Shown: one piece after another, positions 24,524-34,459 of the stretch
Layout of the letters: every line of letters starts with the position of its first letter
How positions within the stretch are numbered: the stretch's first letter is position 1
Assembly (NCBI GenBank): GCA_017526585.1
Contig: JAFXRC010000058.1
Location: forward strand, 1 to 64,000
Source of the DNA: Fibrobacter sp.
Lineage (GTDB): Bacteria > Fibrobacterota > Fibrobacteria > Fibrobacterales > Fibrobacteraceae
Length of the DNA: 64,000 nucleotides
Direction of reading: 5' to 3'
The notes under the pieces: generated by a model
What the model was told of the DNA's origin: nothing
The model's database searches: none
What the model saw: only the letters and a program-made list of their open reading frames with translations
Translations under genes and position numbers: made by a program

Positions 24524-25801
24524 CTAGTGTGGATAAATCATCAGGTTCTTGCGGATAATCTCCAGCTGCTGCTTGCTGAACGAGAGTTCCATGTTTTCCA
24601 GTGCCGTAGGGAACATCATGTTGCTTGCATCGGGGCAGTCCCTGATGTTGAATGTCCCTGCTTTTTCAAAGAGCTTGATTCTGTATTGAAGTCCAGGATG
24701 TTGCGTGTCGGAAGCGGCCTTCTTGAAGAATCCTGCCATTTGCGCTTCCGGGCAATAGGGGGTATCTTCGATTCCGTCTTCCAGATTTGAATAATCGGAA
24801 ATGTCTATGTCGTCGTTCGTTTTGTAGATGTCCGCGGTGGTTGCGGTCGTGTGTCGAAGCCCAAAGAAGTGCCCTGTTTCGTGCAGTGCTGTTTCCACGA
24901 TGTCGCTCATGGGAACGGATTCTTCTTTGCCGTAGGGGGTAATGTAGTGGGCGCCCAACAGAACAGTACTGCCGTATCCGTTGCCCATGTTTCCACTAAA
25001 GAGGTCCGAATATCCGAGAATTCCGCTGGCATTGATGTAATGCACTAAAACGATGTCTAGTGCGTTTTCGCTGCCAGGCCACCCTCCGAGTTCCGAAAGC
25101 ATCATGTTCTCGTCATACTGCGATATCCAGGGCTCGTCCGCGGGGTAATTTTTCCCTAGGGTCGGGTGCTCTTGGGCGTGCCTTAGGTATAAGGTGTCGA
25201 TAGTGACGGATTTGTAGTACTTGCGGAAACTTTTCAGCATGTTTGAGGCAAGTTCTTCTAGGGTGAAGTCCTCGATTTCCTCTTCGACATTGCCGACAAC
25301 GATTAAGTTTATAGAAAAGTGGTCGGAGTAGGCTCCCTCACCGGTCAGTTTCACATTGGATACCTTGCCGGGGTAATAGTCGCCATCTAGAGCCAGGGTG
25401 GTGCCCCATTGGGTGGCGGCACTCTCTTCGCAAATGAATTCGTAAACATAGCGACCCGCGACGACCTTCGGTTCCAGCGAACGGACTTGTTTAAAATGCA
25501 TCGTCGAATTTGTCGTGTTGACCAGTATCCGGAAAAGTTGCAGTTCGGGCGCTTCATAGTTCGGGTCTATGTCAAACGAAAGCTGGTAGGTTGCCTTGGG
25601 GTGGACGATCATGGTGATTCCATGGGCGAGGTTCGTTGCTGCGGAATCGTTTTGGGCTTGGTCATTGGGGAACAGCGTGAAAGTGGGATACTGGTCCGGG
25701 GATAGGATGTCTGCTGCAGATTCTTCGTCGGCGCATCCTAAAAAGAGGGTGCTCAAGCAGAGCAAAAACAATGCACAAATTTTTTTACTAAAAAAAGTCA
25801 T
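24524..25801 (-). CDS. Metzincin-type zinc metalloprotease lipoprotein
   Basis: This 425-residue protein has a lipoprotein signal (MTFFSKKICALFLLCLSTLF then LGC) and the full metzincin zinc motif HETGHFFGLRHT (about residues 306-317), followed by a loop rich in aspartate (NDDIDISDYSN) and a NMMFP methionine-turn candidate near the C terminus. It most resembles pappalysin-like (M43) proteases. It is likely exposed in the periplasm or at the surface. It leads the operon with DUF4416 and the gluzincin, so two different metalloproteases are co-expressed. It is divergent from comEC. Confidence 0.82.
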   Translation of the reverse strand: MTFFSKKICALFLLCLSTLFLGCADEESAADILSPDQYPTFTLFPNDQAQNDSAATNLAHGITMIVHPKATYQLSFDIDPNYEAPELQLFRILVNTTNSTMHFKQVRSLEPKVVAGRYVYEFICEESAATQWGTTLALDGDYYPGKVSNVKLTGEGAYSDHFSINLIVVGNVEEEIEDFTLEELASNMLKSFRKYYKSVTIDTLYLRHAQEHPTLGKNYPADEPWISQYDENMMLSELGGWPGSENALDIVLVHYINASGILGYSDLFSGNMGNGYGSTVLLGAHYITPYGKEESVPMSDIVETALHETGHFFGLRHTTATTADIYKTNDDIDISDYSNLEDGIEDTPYCPEAQMAGFFKKAASDTQHPGLQYRIKLFEKAGTFNIRDCPDASNMMFPTALENMELSFSKQQLEIIRKNLMIYPH

Positions 25802-25871
25802 AAAAATAGTCTCAGTTGTCCCCAAAAAAGCGTGTATAGAATAAGAGGGACCTTCAAAAGGATTCGTTATC

Positions 25872-28184
25872 ATGAAATCTAGTAAAAAACGCTTTTTTGA
25901 GTCGGAATTGGATATTGTTCTGGCTCCGCTGATGGGAAAACCGGCCTTGTTGAGTTCTATCGTGGTCGTGGCTGTTTTTGTAAGTCTAGACATTCCTGCG
26001 TATGCGCTGTTTTTCTTGCCGGTATTGGGTGTTCTTGTCCATTACGGAAAGCGGCACTTTCAGTGGTTGGTGCTCGTCAGTCTTGCCGTAGCGATTCTTT
26101 GCCATGGATGGGGTGATGAGTGCATTGAGAGAGGCGCTTTGCCCGAGGAGGCTTGTGGCTGGGTTGAAAGTGTTCAACAGAAGAAGAACGGCGTGGTCGT
26201 GGTGGTGGGGGAGGCTCGTCTGACAGAGAAACGGGACCTGCCGCAGTACCCGATGCCAGGAGATTCCATTTGTTACGAGGCTTCATGGTATCCGGTGAAC
26301 CCGCCGAGTGTTCCCGGAGCCTTTGATACGGAATCTTGGCTGAAGTCGCAGGGGTGGGCTGCGTATGGGAAACTGAAACATTGGACCGTGTATAGGCACC
26401 GCTGGGTTGCGGAACGGAGTTTCTACCAGTTTCGGCAGTGGATTCGCTCGCGCTTTGCAGATTATCTGGATCCTGCGGAAACGGGATTGTTGCTTGGGCT
26501 CTTGGCGGGGGAGCGTTCGGGAATCCCCGATGTACTCCGCAGCGACTTTCAGCGGTCGGGGCTGGTGCATGTGCTAGCGATTAGCGGGTTCCATGTGGTG
26601 CTCTTGGCGGGAATGTTGATGATTCTCTTGAAGGCAACGGGGCTTCCGCATCGGGTGGTGCGCATCGCAGCGGTAGTTCTGTTGCTTTTGTATGTACCTG
26701 TGACCGGCGGCTCGCCCGCCGTAAGGCGGGCGGTGCTGATGTTTGCCGTGCCGCAGATGGGTGCCTTGTTTCAAAGACCGGCGAATACCTTGAATAGTCT
26801 TGGGGTCGCTCTGCTGCTTATTATGCTGCCGGAACCCGCCGTCATCTGGAATCCCGGATTTCAGCTTTCCGTAGCGGCCACCTTGGGCATCTTAATCGGC
26901 GGTCCGCTAAATCCACTGAAAAGGCTGCCCGATAGTATGCAGAAGAACAAATGGTGGGGGCGTTTGCAAGGACTGGTTCTAGACCCGACCTATGTGACGC
27001 TGTGTGCCACACTTTCGACGGCGCCGTTTCTGGTTCATCATTTCAAGACGCTTTCTCCGTTCGCCTGGCTGGGTAACATTGTGGTGGTACCTGCTATTTC
27101 GATGGGAATGCAGTCCGGCTTGTTTGCGCTTCTTTCGCCACTAGACATTTTGCGAGAGCATTTTTGCTATGCGGCGCGGTTCTTTCTGCGACTTGCTTCG
27201 CTATTGACTCGTCTACTCTCCGATTCTGCGCAGGCGTCAGTCACGGTAGGTCCTTTTGGACCATCGATTCTACTTCTTTGTGGATTTTCGTTCCTCTTTT
27301 TCCCTCTGTTTTTTCGGAGCCGATTGGCGAGGTGGTTCTCGTTAGGCTGCCTGCTATTTTTCTCGGCAATTTTTGTCTATGGAGAATATAGACTGGCTCT
27401 TGAACCGTCCTGGTCCATATCTACGATTGATGTTGGCCAGGGAGATTCTCATCTGATAACGACTCCTTCGGGGAGGCATCTGCTTGTTGATGCCGGTGAC
27501 AACAAACGAGAAGATTCCGGCAAGGATATTATCGTTCCTTATTTGCATCATATCGGCGTTTCTCACTTGGATGCCCTTATTATCACGCACCCTGACCAGG
27601 ATCATTTTGGCGGAGCGCTTTCTATCATCAAGACCTTTCCCGTGCGAGAACTTTGGATTACGGATTGCGCAAGGATAGAACCAAAGGAGAATTGGCAACA
27701 GGTTATTATGGAGGCGTATCGCCGTGGCGTTGTTCTCCGCGATGTCCAGCGTGGTTTTATGTACCGGGAATCTCTGTTCGAAATAAAGGTGATTCATCCC
27801 GATACCAGGCGCTGCGTCGATCCCAATACGCAGAGCATCTCGTTTCGCGCTAGAGGGTTGGGCCATTCTGCTATTTTGACAGGGGATTTGACCATACAAG
27901 GCGAAAAGGATATCCTTGCGACGGATGTCTACTTAAAAAGCGATGTGCTGAAGCTGGGACACCACGGTTCCAAAACTTCAAGCAGTCGCAAGTTTCTGAC
28001 ACTGGTTGAGCCTGCGCTTGCGATTATTTCTAGCGGTCGCAGGAATCGGTTTAAGCACCCGAACAAGGAAGTTGTCCGCCGATTGGACTCGCTTGCAATT
28101 CCGTATCTGAATACCGCAGAGAAAGGAACAATTGATATCTTGTTCCGTAAGGATACGATGATTGTGAATACGATGTTGCGGTGA
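25872..28184 (+). CDS. comEC: DNA internalisation channel ComEC/Rec2
   Basis: This 770-residue inner-membrane protein has an N-terminal DUF4131-like domain, a competence domain with LLLGLLAGERSGIP, GLVHVLAISGFHVVLLAG and many membrane helices, and a C-terminal metallo-beta-lactamase domain from about residue 510 with STIDVGQGDSHLI and THPDQDHFGG. ComEC passes single-stranded DNA into the cell during natural transformation. All three parts are complete. No other competence genes lie next to it. It begins 70 bases from the divergent metzincin gene. Confidence 0.94.
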   Translation: MKSSKKRFFESELDIVLAPLMGKPALLSSIVVVAVFVSLDIPAYALFFLPVLGVLVHYGKRHFQWLVLVSLAVAILCHGWGDECIERGALPEEACGWVESVQQKKNGVVVVVGEARLTEKRDLPQYPMPGDSICYEASWYPVNPPSVPGAFDTESWLKSQGWAAYGKLKHWTVYRHRWVAERSFYQFRQWIRSRFADYLDPAETGLLLGLLAGERSGIPDVLRSDFQRSGLVHVLAISGFHVVLLAGMLMILLKATGLPHRVVRIAAVVLLLLYVPVTGGSPAVRRAVLMFAVPQMGALFQRPANTLNSLGVALLLIMLPEPAVIWNPGFQLSVAATLGILIGGPLNPLKRLPDSMQKNKWWGRLQGLVLDPTYVTLCATLSTAPFLVHHFKTLSPFAWLGNIVVVPAISMGMQSGLFALLSPLDILREHFCYAARFFLRLASLLTRLLSDSAQASVTVGPFGPSILLLCGFSFLFFPLFFRSRLARWFSLGCLLFFSAIFVYGEYRLALEPSWSISTIDVGQGDSHLITTPSGRHLLVDAGDNKREDSGKDIIVPYLHHIGVSHLDALIITHPDQDHFGGALSIIKTFPVRELWITDCARIEPKENWQQVIMEAYRRGVVLRDVQRGFMYRESLFEIKVIHPDTRRCVDPNTQSISFRARGLGHSAILTGDLTIQGEKDILATDVYLKSDVLKLGHHGSKTSSSRKFLTLVEPALAIISSGRRNRFKHPNKEVVRRLDSLAIPYLNTAEKGTIDILFRKDTMIVNTMLR

Positions 28185-28187
28185 AAA

Positions 28188-28895
28188 TTACAACGCCGTC
28201 ATCACGTACAGGGCGATGCTTTTTTGGTCATTGTTGTCGTCTTGCATGACACCGATATCAAATTCCAGACGTACGCGAGTCGCGCCAAAAGCAACTTCCA
28301 TCTTGGGAATGATATCTACCATGAAATCGTCTTTGATGTAGCCGACGCTTCCGCTAGAGGTAATTTCAATCATGCACAGGACACTTCTTCCGAAATGAAG
28401 GGTCGGAATGGTTCCCAGTGCGAATTTTACATAACCGTCTTCGCCGGCAACGCCTTCCAGAAAGCCTGCACGTGCCTCGTAGGAGTTGGAAAAGTTCTTG
28501 GCGATGTAGTGTTCTTTACCGTAAGTAAGAACGAGGGCGCTTCCGTTATTGCGGTTCAGTCCAAAGTAGCCGTCCAGTTCAATAAATCTAGAGGCACCTA
28601 AACGATATCTTCCGCCAAAATCCACCGAGGCTTCTACATTGTCGAGCTTGTTGTAGGTGTACATGTCCACCTTCACGCCCAGGTCCCAGTCCTTGCTCAG
28701 GGACCCCATGATGTTGATGGGGAAGAGCATGTTGCTACCGAAATCAGAACGCATGCCCAAGCCTGCAGCAAACTTCGGTGACGGTCTTGAGTCCGGACCG
28801 AAGGTGTAGCGCATGTTCCAGATGCGGTCCAAAGCGAAGGCGTTTTGGATACAAAGGCTTGCTAGGGCTAGAATAATGATGCGGGAGAATTTCAT
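28188..28895 (-). CDS. Exported protein of unknown function, probable outer-membrane barrel
   Basis: This 235-residue protein has a signal peptide (MKFSRIIILALASLCIQNAFA) and alternating strand patterns with glycine and aromatic residues, such as GGRYRLGASRFIELDGYFGLN and VRLEFDIGV. No family is recognised. It converges on comEC three bases from that stop and shares a 16-bp palindromic promoter-like site with the divergent hisC gene. Confidence 0.6.
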   Translation of the reverse strand: MKFSRIIILALASLCIQNAFALDRIWNMRYTFGPDSRPSPKFAAGLGMRSDFGSNMLFPINIMGSLSKDWDLGVKVDMYTYNKLDNVEASVDFGGRYRLGASRFIELDGYFGLNRNNGSALVLTYGKEHYIAKNFSNSYEARAGFLEGVAGEDGYVKFALGTIPTLHFGRSVLCMIEITSSGSVGYIKDDFMVDIIPKMEVAFGATRVRLEFDIGVMQDDNNDQKSIALYVMTAL

Positions 28896-28902
28896 ACCCC
28901 TT

Positions 28903-28918
28903 AAAAATAGCTATTTTT
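28903..28918. promoter_or_regulatory. Perfect palindrome AAAAATAGCTATTTTT between divergent genes
   Basis: The 16-bp site reads the same on both strands and gives a TATTTTT box in each direction, seven bases from the start of the minus-strand gene and 23 bases from the ATG of hisC. It could serve as overlapping -10 elements for two opposed promoters, or as an operator. Confidence 0.45.
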
Positions 28919-28941
28919 TTAGTCGTATAAAAGAGGATATC

Positions 28942-30033
28942 ATGATAGATCCGCGTCCAGAGCTTTCTAAACTTTCTGATTACGTTCCCGGCAAATCCAT
29001 GGAAGAAATCCGTGCGAAGTACGGGCTTACCGATGTTGTCAAACTCGCCTCGAACGAAAACCCGCTTGGGGCATCCCCGAAGGCTGTCGAAGCTTACCAC
29101 GGAATTGCGGATGCGCTACACTTGTACCCGCGCGGTGATGCTCCGAAGCTGATCAATGCCATCGCCGATTTCTACGGCGTGAACACCAACCAGATCGTCA
29201 TCGGTAACGGTTCCGATGAAATCATCGACATGGTGGGTAAGGCGTTCATTCGTCAGGGTGACAACTGCGTGGGCATTACGCCGACATTCTCGGTCTACAA
29301 GTTTACGACGCTTTCGAACGGCGCAGACTTTATCGGTGTCGGTGTGGGTGACCAGAAGACTCCGCTTTCGGAGCTTTTGAAGGCAATCAACGACAAGACC
29401 CGCGTGGTCTTTATCTGCAGCCCGAATAACCCGACTGGGGTTTACTACAACAAGCAGGAAATGATTGAATTCTTGGATAAGGTCCCGAGCAATGTGCTTG
29501 TGTTCCTCGATCAGGCCTATTCTGAATTTGCAACGGCAAGCGATTATCCTGTGCTTATCGATATGTTGGATAAGTACAAGAACCTGTTCATTAACCGTAC
29601 CTTCAGCAAAATTTACGGTCTCGCAGGGCTCCGCATCGGTTACGCTATGGGTAACACCGAAGTGATTAAGGCTTTGTGGAAAATCAAGCCGCCGTTCGAT
29701 GTTAACCAGGCTGCACAAGTAGCGGCAATCGCTGCCCTTTCCGATAAGGAACACGTCCAGAAGACTCTCGAACTCAACGCTGCTGGCATCGCTTACCTCA
29801 CGCCGGAATTTGAATCGCTCGGATTCAAGGTACTGCCGACGCAGGGCAACTTTATTTGTATTCAAATTGGCCCTAAGGCGAAGGATCTCGTTTTGTTCCT
29901 CGAACAGAATGGCATGATTGTTCGCGGTCTTACCAGCTTTGGGTTGCCTGAACACATTCGCGTGACCCTCGGCAAACGTGAAGAAAACGAACTCCTAGTC
30001 AGCCTCGTCAAGAAATGGAAGGCTCAGGCTTAA
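28942..30033 (+). CDS. hisC: Histidinol-phosphate aminotransferase
   Basis: This 363-residue PLP enzyme makes histidinol phosphate from imidazole acetol phosphate. It begins MIDPRPELSKLSDYVPGKS, has the substrate motif LASNENPLGASP, the aspartate in VFLDQAYSEF, and the PLP lysine K223 in NRTFSKIYGLAGLRIGYA. AAGAGG precedes the ATG. It is followed after 14 bases by hisN, and both act late in histidine synthesis. The rest of the his genes are elsewhere. Confidence 0.93.
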   Translation: MIDPRPELSKLSDYVPGKSMEEIRAKYGLTDVVKLASNENPLGASPKAVEAYHGIADALHLYPRGDAPKLINAIADFYGVNTNQIVIGNGSDEIIDMVGKAFIRQGDNCVGITPTFSVYKFTTLSNGADFIGVGVGDQKTPLSELLKAINDKTRVVFICSPNNPTGVYYNKQEMIEFLDKVPSNVLVFLDQAYSEFATASDYPVLIDMLDKYKNLFINRTFSKIYGLAGLRIGYAMGNTEVIKALWKIKPPFDVNQAAQVAAIAALSDKEHVQKTLELNAAGIAYLTPEFESLGFKVLPTQGNFICIQIGPKAKDLVLFLEQNGMIVRGLTSFGLPEHIRVTLGKREENELLVSLVKKWKAQA

Positions 30034-30047
30034 TCGCCGGAGGTGTT

Positions 30048-30863
30048 ATGGCAGCAACAGCTGAAAATCAGGAGCTCTTGAAAATTGCTCTCAAGGCGGG
30101 AATCCTTGCCCAACAGAATATCGTGAAGCATTTTCGCGGTAGCGTCGGTGTCGAATGGAAAAAGGACAATACTCCTGTGACCATCGCCGACAAGAGTACC
30201 GAGGAAATCGTCCGCAAGTTCTGGGAAAAGGAAACTCCGGACTTTGGCGTTATTGGCGAGGAATTTGGCATCGAAAATCCTGATGCGGAATACCAGTGGG
30301 TGATTGACCCGATTGATGGCACCAAGGCTTTTATCTATGGTGTTCCACTGTTCGGTACGCTGATTGCTCTGTATAAGAAGGGTACGCCGATTGCAAGCCT
30401 TGTTCGTATTCCGGCGATGGATTCGGCGGTCTGGGCGGTCAAGGATGGTGGCGCCTTTTTCGATGGAAGTGAAGTCCGCTGCTCCAAGGTCGCAACGCTG
30501 TCTGAATCGCTCGTGCTTTCGGGCACCGTGAATACGATGGAAACTGCGGGCTACGGCGAAAAGTACGCTGCAGTGCGTCGCTCGGCAAAGCTGCACCGCG
30601 GCTGGGGCGATTGCTATGGCTATTACCTGGTCGCATCGGGTCGCGCTGAGCTGATGGTGGATCCCGTCGTTTCGCTCTGGGATATTGCTCCGTATCCGCT
30701 GCTGTTCAAGGAAGCGGGCGGCAAGTTTAGCACCATCGACGGCAAGACGGAACTCTTCGATGAAAACGGCAAGCCGGTCGCTCCGATTTACGAAGGCTAC
30801 ACGAGCATGGCGTCGAACGGACTGATTCACGACGAAGTCGCGAAAATTATGTCCGGAAAGTAA
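30048..30863 (+). CDS. hisN: Histidinol-phosphatase of the inositol monophosphatase family
   Basis: This 271-residue protein has the metal-binding motifs of the IMPase family: GEEFG, WVIDPIDGTKAFIYG and the C-terminal LWDIAPYPLLFKEAGG. The family includes HisN of actinobacteria, which removes phosphate from histidinol phosphate. The position directly behind hisC is strong context for this role, although other small phosphate esters are possible. CGGAGG lies before the ATG at 30048; an earlier in-frame start overlapping hisC is unlikely. A terminator follows. Confidence 0.88.
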   Translation: MAATAENQELLKIALKAGILAQQNIVKHFRGSVGVEWKKDNTPVTIADKSTEEIVRKFWEKETPDFGVIGEEFGIENPDAEYQWVIDPIDGTKAFIYGVPLFGTLIALYKKGTPIASLVRIPAMDSAVWAVKDGGAFFDGSEVRCSKVATLSESLVLSGTVNTMETAGYGEKYAAVRRSAKLHRGWGDCYGYYLVASGRAELMVDPVVSLWDIAPYPLLFKEAGGKFSTIDGKTELFDENGKPVAPIYEGYTSMASNGLIHDEVAKIMSGK

Positions 30864-30912
30864 ATCGTTAAAAGCAATTGCGATTCTTACGCCCGACTGA
30901 GCTTCAGTATAA

Positions 30913-30953
30913 AAAAAATGACCCGCATCGTTCAAGATGCAGGTCATTTTTGT
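30913..30953 (+). terminator. Rho-independent terminator after hisC-hisN
   Basis: AAAATGACCCGCATC pairs with GATGCAGGTCATTTTT around GTTCAA, with one mismatch, then a T-rich tail. It lies between convergent genes and can also serve clpB. Confidence 0.85.
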
Positions 30954-30991
30954 TTGGGAGGGATGATTGGAGAAAATTACTTCACCGTAAT

Positions 30992-33544
30992 TTATTTTAC
31001 CGTAAACGCGGTGCCGTCATAGTCGATGACTACGGGCTTTGCGGCACTCACGTCGCCAGCGAGAATTGCGTGGCTCAGCGGGCGTTCCACGTTCCTTTCC
31101 AGGTAACGCTGGATCGGACGCGCACCGAATTCCGGCTGGTAAGCGCCATCGGCGATGGCGTCCAGGGCGGCGTCGGTCAGGGTGAGCTGCAAATCCTGAC
31201 GGGCGGCGCGTTCGGCGAGTCCCTTGAATTTGAGCCTTACGATGTCACGAATCTGCGGCTTGGTGAGGCTCTGGAACACCAGCACTTCATCCAGACGGTT
31301 TAGGAATTCCGGCCTGAAGAAGCTGCGGAGCTCCGGCTCGATTTCCTTCAGGGTCACGGGCTTTGCATCACCCGCGCGATTCTGGAAGTGAGCGGCACCC
31401 AGATTCGACGTCATCAGAATCAAGGTGTTCTTGAAGTTCACCGTACGGCCCTTGCCATCGGTCAGTCGACCGTCGTCAAGCACCTGCAACAGCGTGTTGA
31501 ACACGTCGGGGTGAGCCTTCTCGATTTCGTCCAGCAGAATCACGCAGTACGGATGGGTACGCACGGCTTCAGTCAACTGGCCGCCTTCTTCGTAGCCCAC
31601 GTATCCCGGAGGCGCACCGATCAAGCGGCTCACGCTATGCTTTTCCATGTATTCACTCATGTCGATACGCACCAGCGCGTTCTCGTCGTCGAACAGTTCC
31701 ACGGCAAGCGCCTTCGCAAGTTCCGTCTTACCCACACCCGTCGGGCCCAGGAACAAGAAGCTACCGATCGGCGCATTCTCGCGGCTAAGTCCGCTACGAT
31801 TACGCAGAATCGCTTCCGAAACTGCTTCCACGGCTTCGTCCTGGCCTATCACGCGGGCATGCAGGCGTTCGTCCAGGTGCAACAACTTGGCCTTTTCGCC
31901 TTCGCAAAGCTTCGTGACAGGGATTCCCGTCCAGCGGCTTACCACGAGGGCAATCGTCTCTTCGGTCACCTCTTCGCTCAAGTCGCCGTCGCCTGCGGAC
32001 TTCTTGATTTCTTCCGTCTTCGCGGCGATTTCCTTTTCGAGGTTCACGATCTTGTTGTACTTGAGTTCGGCGGCACGGTTCAAGTCGTAGCGGGCTTCGG
32101 CCTGCTCCATCTCGTCCTTCGCCTGCTGCAAAGACTTTTTAAGGCCCTGCAACTCGGCGTTTTTCGCGCGTCTCTCCTGCCAACGGTCCTGCATCAACTT
32201 GACTGCAGCATCTGTCGTCGCGAGTTCTTCACGCAGCTCTTTCAGGCGTTTTACGCTGGTGTCGTCGGTTTCCTTCGCCAAGGCCTGCTCCTCGATTTTC
32301 ATCTGGAGTTCCTTACGCTGCAAGGTATCCAAGGCTTCCGGCACCGTATCCATCTGCGTCTTCACCAGGCTTGCGGCTTCATCAATCAGGTCAATGGCCT
32401 TGTCCGGCAAGAAACGGTCACTGATGTAGCGGTTCGAAAGTTTCACGGCCGCCACGAGCGCGTTGTCGTGCAGACGCACGCCGTGGTGCGCATCAAAGCC
32501 GTCCTTGATGCCACGGAGAATAGAAATGGATTCCTCTTCGCTAGGCTCGTCAACCTGCACGGGCTGGAAACGGCGTTCCAAGGCGGAATCCTTCTCAATG
32601 TACTTGCGGTATTCCTGCGTAGTAGTGGCACCGATGCAGTGCAGTTCACCACGGGCGAGCTTCGGCTTCAGCATGTTGCCCAGGTCCATGGAGCCTTCCG
32701 TCTTGCCCGCACCCACGATGGTGTGGATTTCATCGATGAACAGCAAAGTATTGCCGTCTTCTTCAAGGGCGTCCAGCACGGCTTTCAGACGTTCTTCAAA
32801 ATCGCCGCGGTACTTTGCACCCGCCATCAAGGCCGACAAATCCAGTGCGAACAACTTCTTACCCTTCAAGGCGTCAGGCACGTCGCCGCGGTAAATACGC
32901 TCGGCGAGGCCTTCCACAATGGCGGTCTTACCCACGCCGGGTTCACCAACCAGGCACGGGTTGTTTTTCGTCTTTCGGCTCAAGATCAAGATGACGCGGC
33001 GGATTTCTTCTTCACGGCCAATCACCGGCGAAAGCTTTCCGTCGGCAGCCATTTCCACAAGTTCACGGCCGTAGAGTTTCAGCGGAGACTGTTCCTCGGC
33101 ATTAGCGGCCCCCGCAAACGGGTCCGAAAGCCAGGTTTCCACGACTTCCACGGAACCGAGCGCATCTTCGAACACCTTCGCAAGGCCACGGTCGCCTGAG
33201 AACTTCATCAATGCCACGAGCATATCGCCCGGGGTCACCATACGGTTCACCTGACGCGCCGCCTGCACCGAGGCACGCAAAATGCGGTTCAAGTCGTTAT
33301 CGGGTTCCACGTCGGGGTTCACGCCCTCCATGCGCGGAATCTTCTGCACAAACGGCTCCAGCTTGCCGCGGAGCTCGTTCGTCTTCGCGCCCTTCGACTT
33401 ATAAAGTTTCTTCAAGGTGGCATCGGGGCCTTCGACAAGCCCCACCGCCAAATGCGCCGCACCCAGGTAGGAATGCGAGCAACGGTCGCGCAAGCTCTGC
33501 GCCTTCGCCAAAACCTTTTCTGCATCGTTATTAAAATCGGACAT
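30992..33544 (-). CDS. clpB: ATP-dependent chaperone ClpB
   Basis: This 850-residue AAA+ disaggregase has the Clp N-terminal domain, two ATPase rings with Walker [14 protein letters not shown] and [13 protein letters not shown], and a coiled-coil middle domain (about 400-525) that separates ClpB from ClpA/ClpC. With DnaK it resolves aggregated proteins. The ATG has GAGAGG upstream; the frame extends 25 codons further but without a ribosome site. No CIRCE sequence was found in front. A near-perfect inverted repeat lies 80 bases upstream. Confidence 0.95.
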   Translation of the reverse strand: MSDFNNDAEKVLAKAQSLRDRCSHSYLGAAHLAVGLVEGPDATLKKLYKSKGAKTNELRGKLEPFVQKIPRMEGVNPDVEPDNDLNRILRASVQAARQVNRMVTPGDMLVALMKFSGDRGLAKVFEDALGSVEVVETWLSDPFAGAANAEEQSPLKLYGRELVEMAADGKLSPVIGREEEIRRVILILSRKTKNNPCLVGEPGVGKTAIVEGLAERIYRGDVPDALKGKKLFALDLSALMAGAKYRGDFEERLKAVLDALEEDGNTLLFIDEIHTIVGAGKTEGSMDLGNMLKPKLARGELHCIGATTTQEYRKYIEKDSALERRFQPVQVDEPSEEESISILRGIKDGFDAHHGVRLHDNALVAAVKLSNRYISDRFLPDKAIDLIDEAASLVKTQMDTVPEALDTLQRKELQMKIEEQALAKETDDTSVKRLKELREELATTDAAVKLMQDRWQERRAKNAELQGLKKSLQQAKDEMEQAEARYDLNRAAELKYNKIVNLEKEIAAKTEEIKKSAGDGDLSEEVTEETIALVVSRWTGIPVTKLCEGEKAKLLHLDERLHARVIGQDEAVEAVSEAILRNRSGLSRENAPIGSFLFLGPTGVGKTELAKALAVELFDDENALVRIDMSEYMEKHSVSRLIGAPPGYVGYEEGGQLTEAVRTHPYCVILLDEIEKAHPDVFNTLLQVLDDGRLTDGKGRTVNFKNTLILMTSNLGAAHFQNRAGDAKPVTLKEIEPELRSFFRPEFLNRLDEVLVFQSLTKPQIRDIVRLKFKGLAERAARQDLQLTLTDAALDAIADGAYQPEFGARPIQRYLERNVERPLSHAILAGDVSAAKPVVIDYDGTAFTVK

Positions 33545-33624
33545 TTTTTCCTCTCTTTTTTTACCGCTTTCTAAATGCAAAACCCGTGCCAAGGGATGAG
33601 TTCGGCAAAAAACGCCCAAAAACG

Positions 33625-33657
33625 GCTAAAAAAGCGAAAAATGTCGCATTTTTTAGC
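33625..33657. promoter_or_regulatory. Inverted repeat between clpB and a divergent lipoprotein gene
   Basis: GCTAAAAAAGCGA (33625-33637) pairs with TCGCATTTTTTAGC (33644-33657) with a one-base bulge and a six-base loop. It might be an operator, or a hairpin in the leader of either gene. It is not the CIRCE element, whose arms run in the other order. Confidence 0.4.
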
Positions 33658-33795
33658 ATCAATTTTTCAAAATAAGACGCACGGGTGTTTAATTCCGCAT
33701 AAAATATGGTATATTCAGAAAGTAGATCTTATAGGGACTTCCCGTAAACATTTATGTAGATGATAGTGGTGCTTAAAATAAACTATCTTACCACC

Positions 33796-34425
33796 ATGCA
33801 AAAATTTTTTCTCCTACTTGCTGTAGCGGCTCTCCTTTGCAGTTGCTTCACTCCCAGTCGGGTGGAACCCTCTGTCAAAGTGTACACCTTCAATAACATG
33901 GGGCGCACCTATGTGAGTAGCAGGACCGTTTTCATTCCCGTTCCGCTACCCTTTAAATATGAATTTGGTGGGGCCTGGGATATCCGTTTCAGCGCATTTT
34001 CCCTAGAACAGGAGTTTTCGTCCTTCTTCGTCCAGAAAGGCAACAAAACAATTGCAATCCGTGGCGCACGGAAGGACTATTTCGCCAAGGACTCCACCTT
34101 TACCAAGCCCTTTGATGTAAGTGACGAGGAATTTGTCATGTACTACCTGGACTGGGACATGGATTACTGGAAAGAACAAGTGGACAAAAATGCCGATGCA
34201 ATAACGGGGCACGAACTAAACTACACCGCAGGCAAGGCAACCTACAATTCCGAAAAGAAGTATGGGACCATCAGCCGAGCTCTTCCTTATAGCAAAACTT
34301 GCACTCTGGCCAGTGTCCAAAAAAATGACTACATCTACATGATTACGGGTTCGACATCCATTGACGACAATGACGATATGTGCGAAGTCGTTGCTGATAT
34401 TTGGGAAGACCGCGCAGAATTTTAA
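33796..34425 (+). CDS. Lipoprotein of unknown function
   Basis: This 209-residue protein has a lipoprotein signal (MQKFFLLLAVAALLCSC) and no recognised domain. Segments rich in aromatic and charged residues (FVMYYLDWDMDYWKEQVDKN) suggest a compact periplasmic domain. The start is uncertain: an in-frame ATG at 33760 would add 12 residues before the signal. It is followed after 34 bases by an outer-membrane-type protein on the same strand. Confidence 0.6.
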   Translation: MQKFFLLLAVAALLCSCFTPSRVEPSVKVYTFNNMGRTYVSSRTVFIPVPLPFKYEFGGAWDIRFSAFSLEQEFSSFFVQKGNKTIAIRGARKDYFAKDSTFTKPFDVSDEEFVMYYLDWDMDYWKEQVDKNADAITGHELNYTAGKATYNSEKKYGTISRALPYSKTCTLASVQKNDYIYMITGSTSIDDNDDMCEVVADIWEDRAEF

Positions 34426-34459
34426 TAGCGAACTTGAAGTCGGAAAATCAAGAACCCTG

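Noticed and set aside
31388..33199. 603-codon open frame on the plus strand opposite clpB
   Set aside because: ClpB is a full-length conserved protein; the opposite frame has no recognisable motif and no ribosome site.
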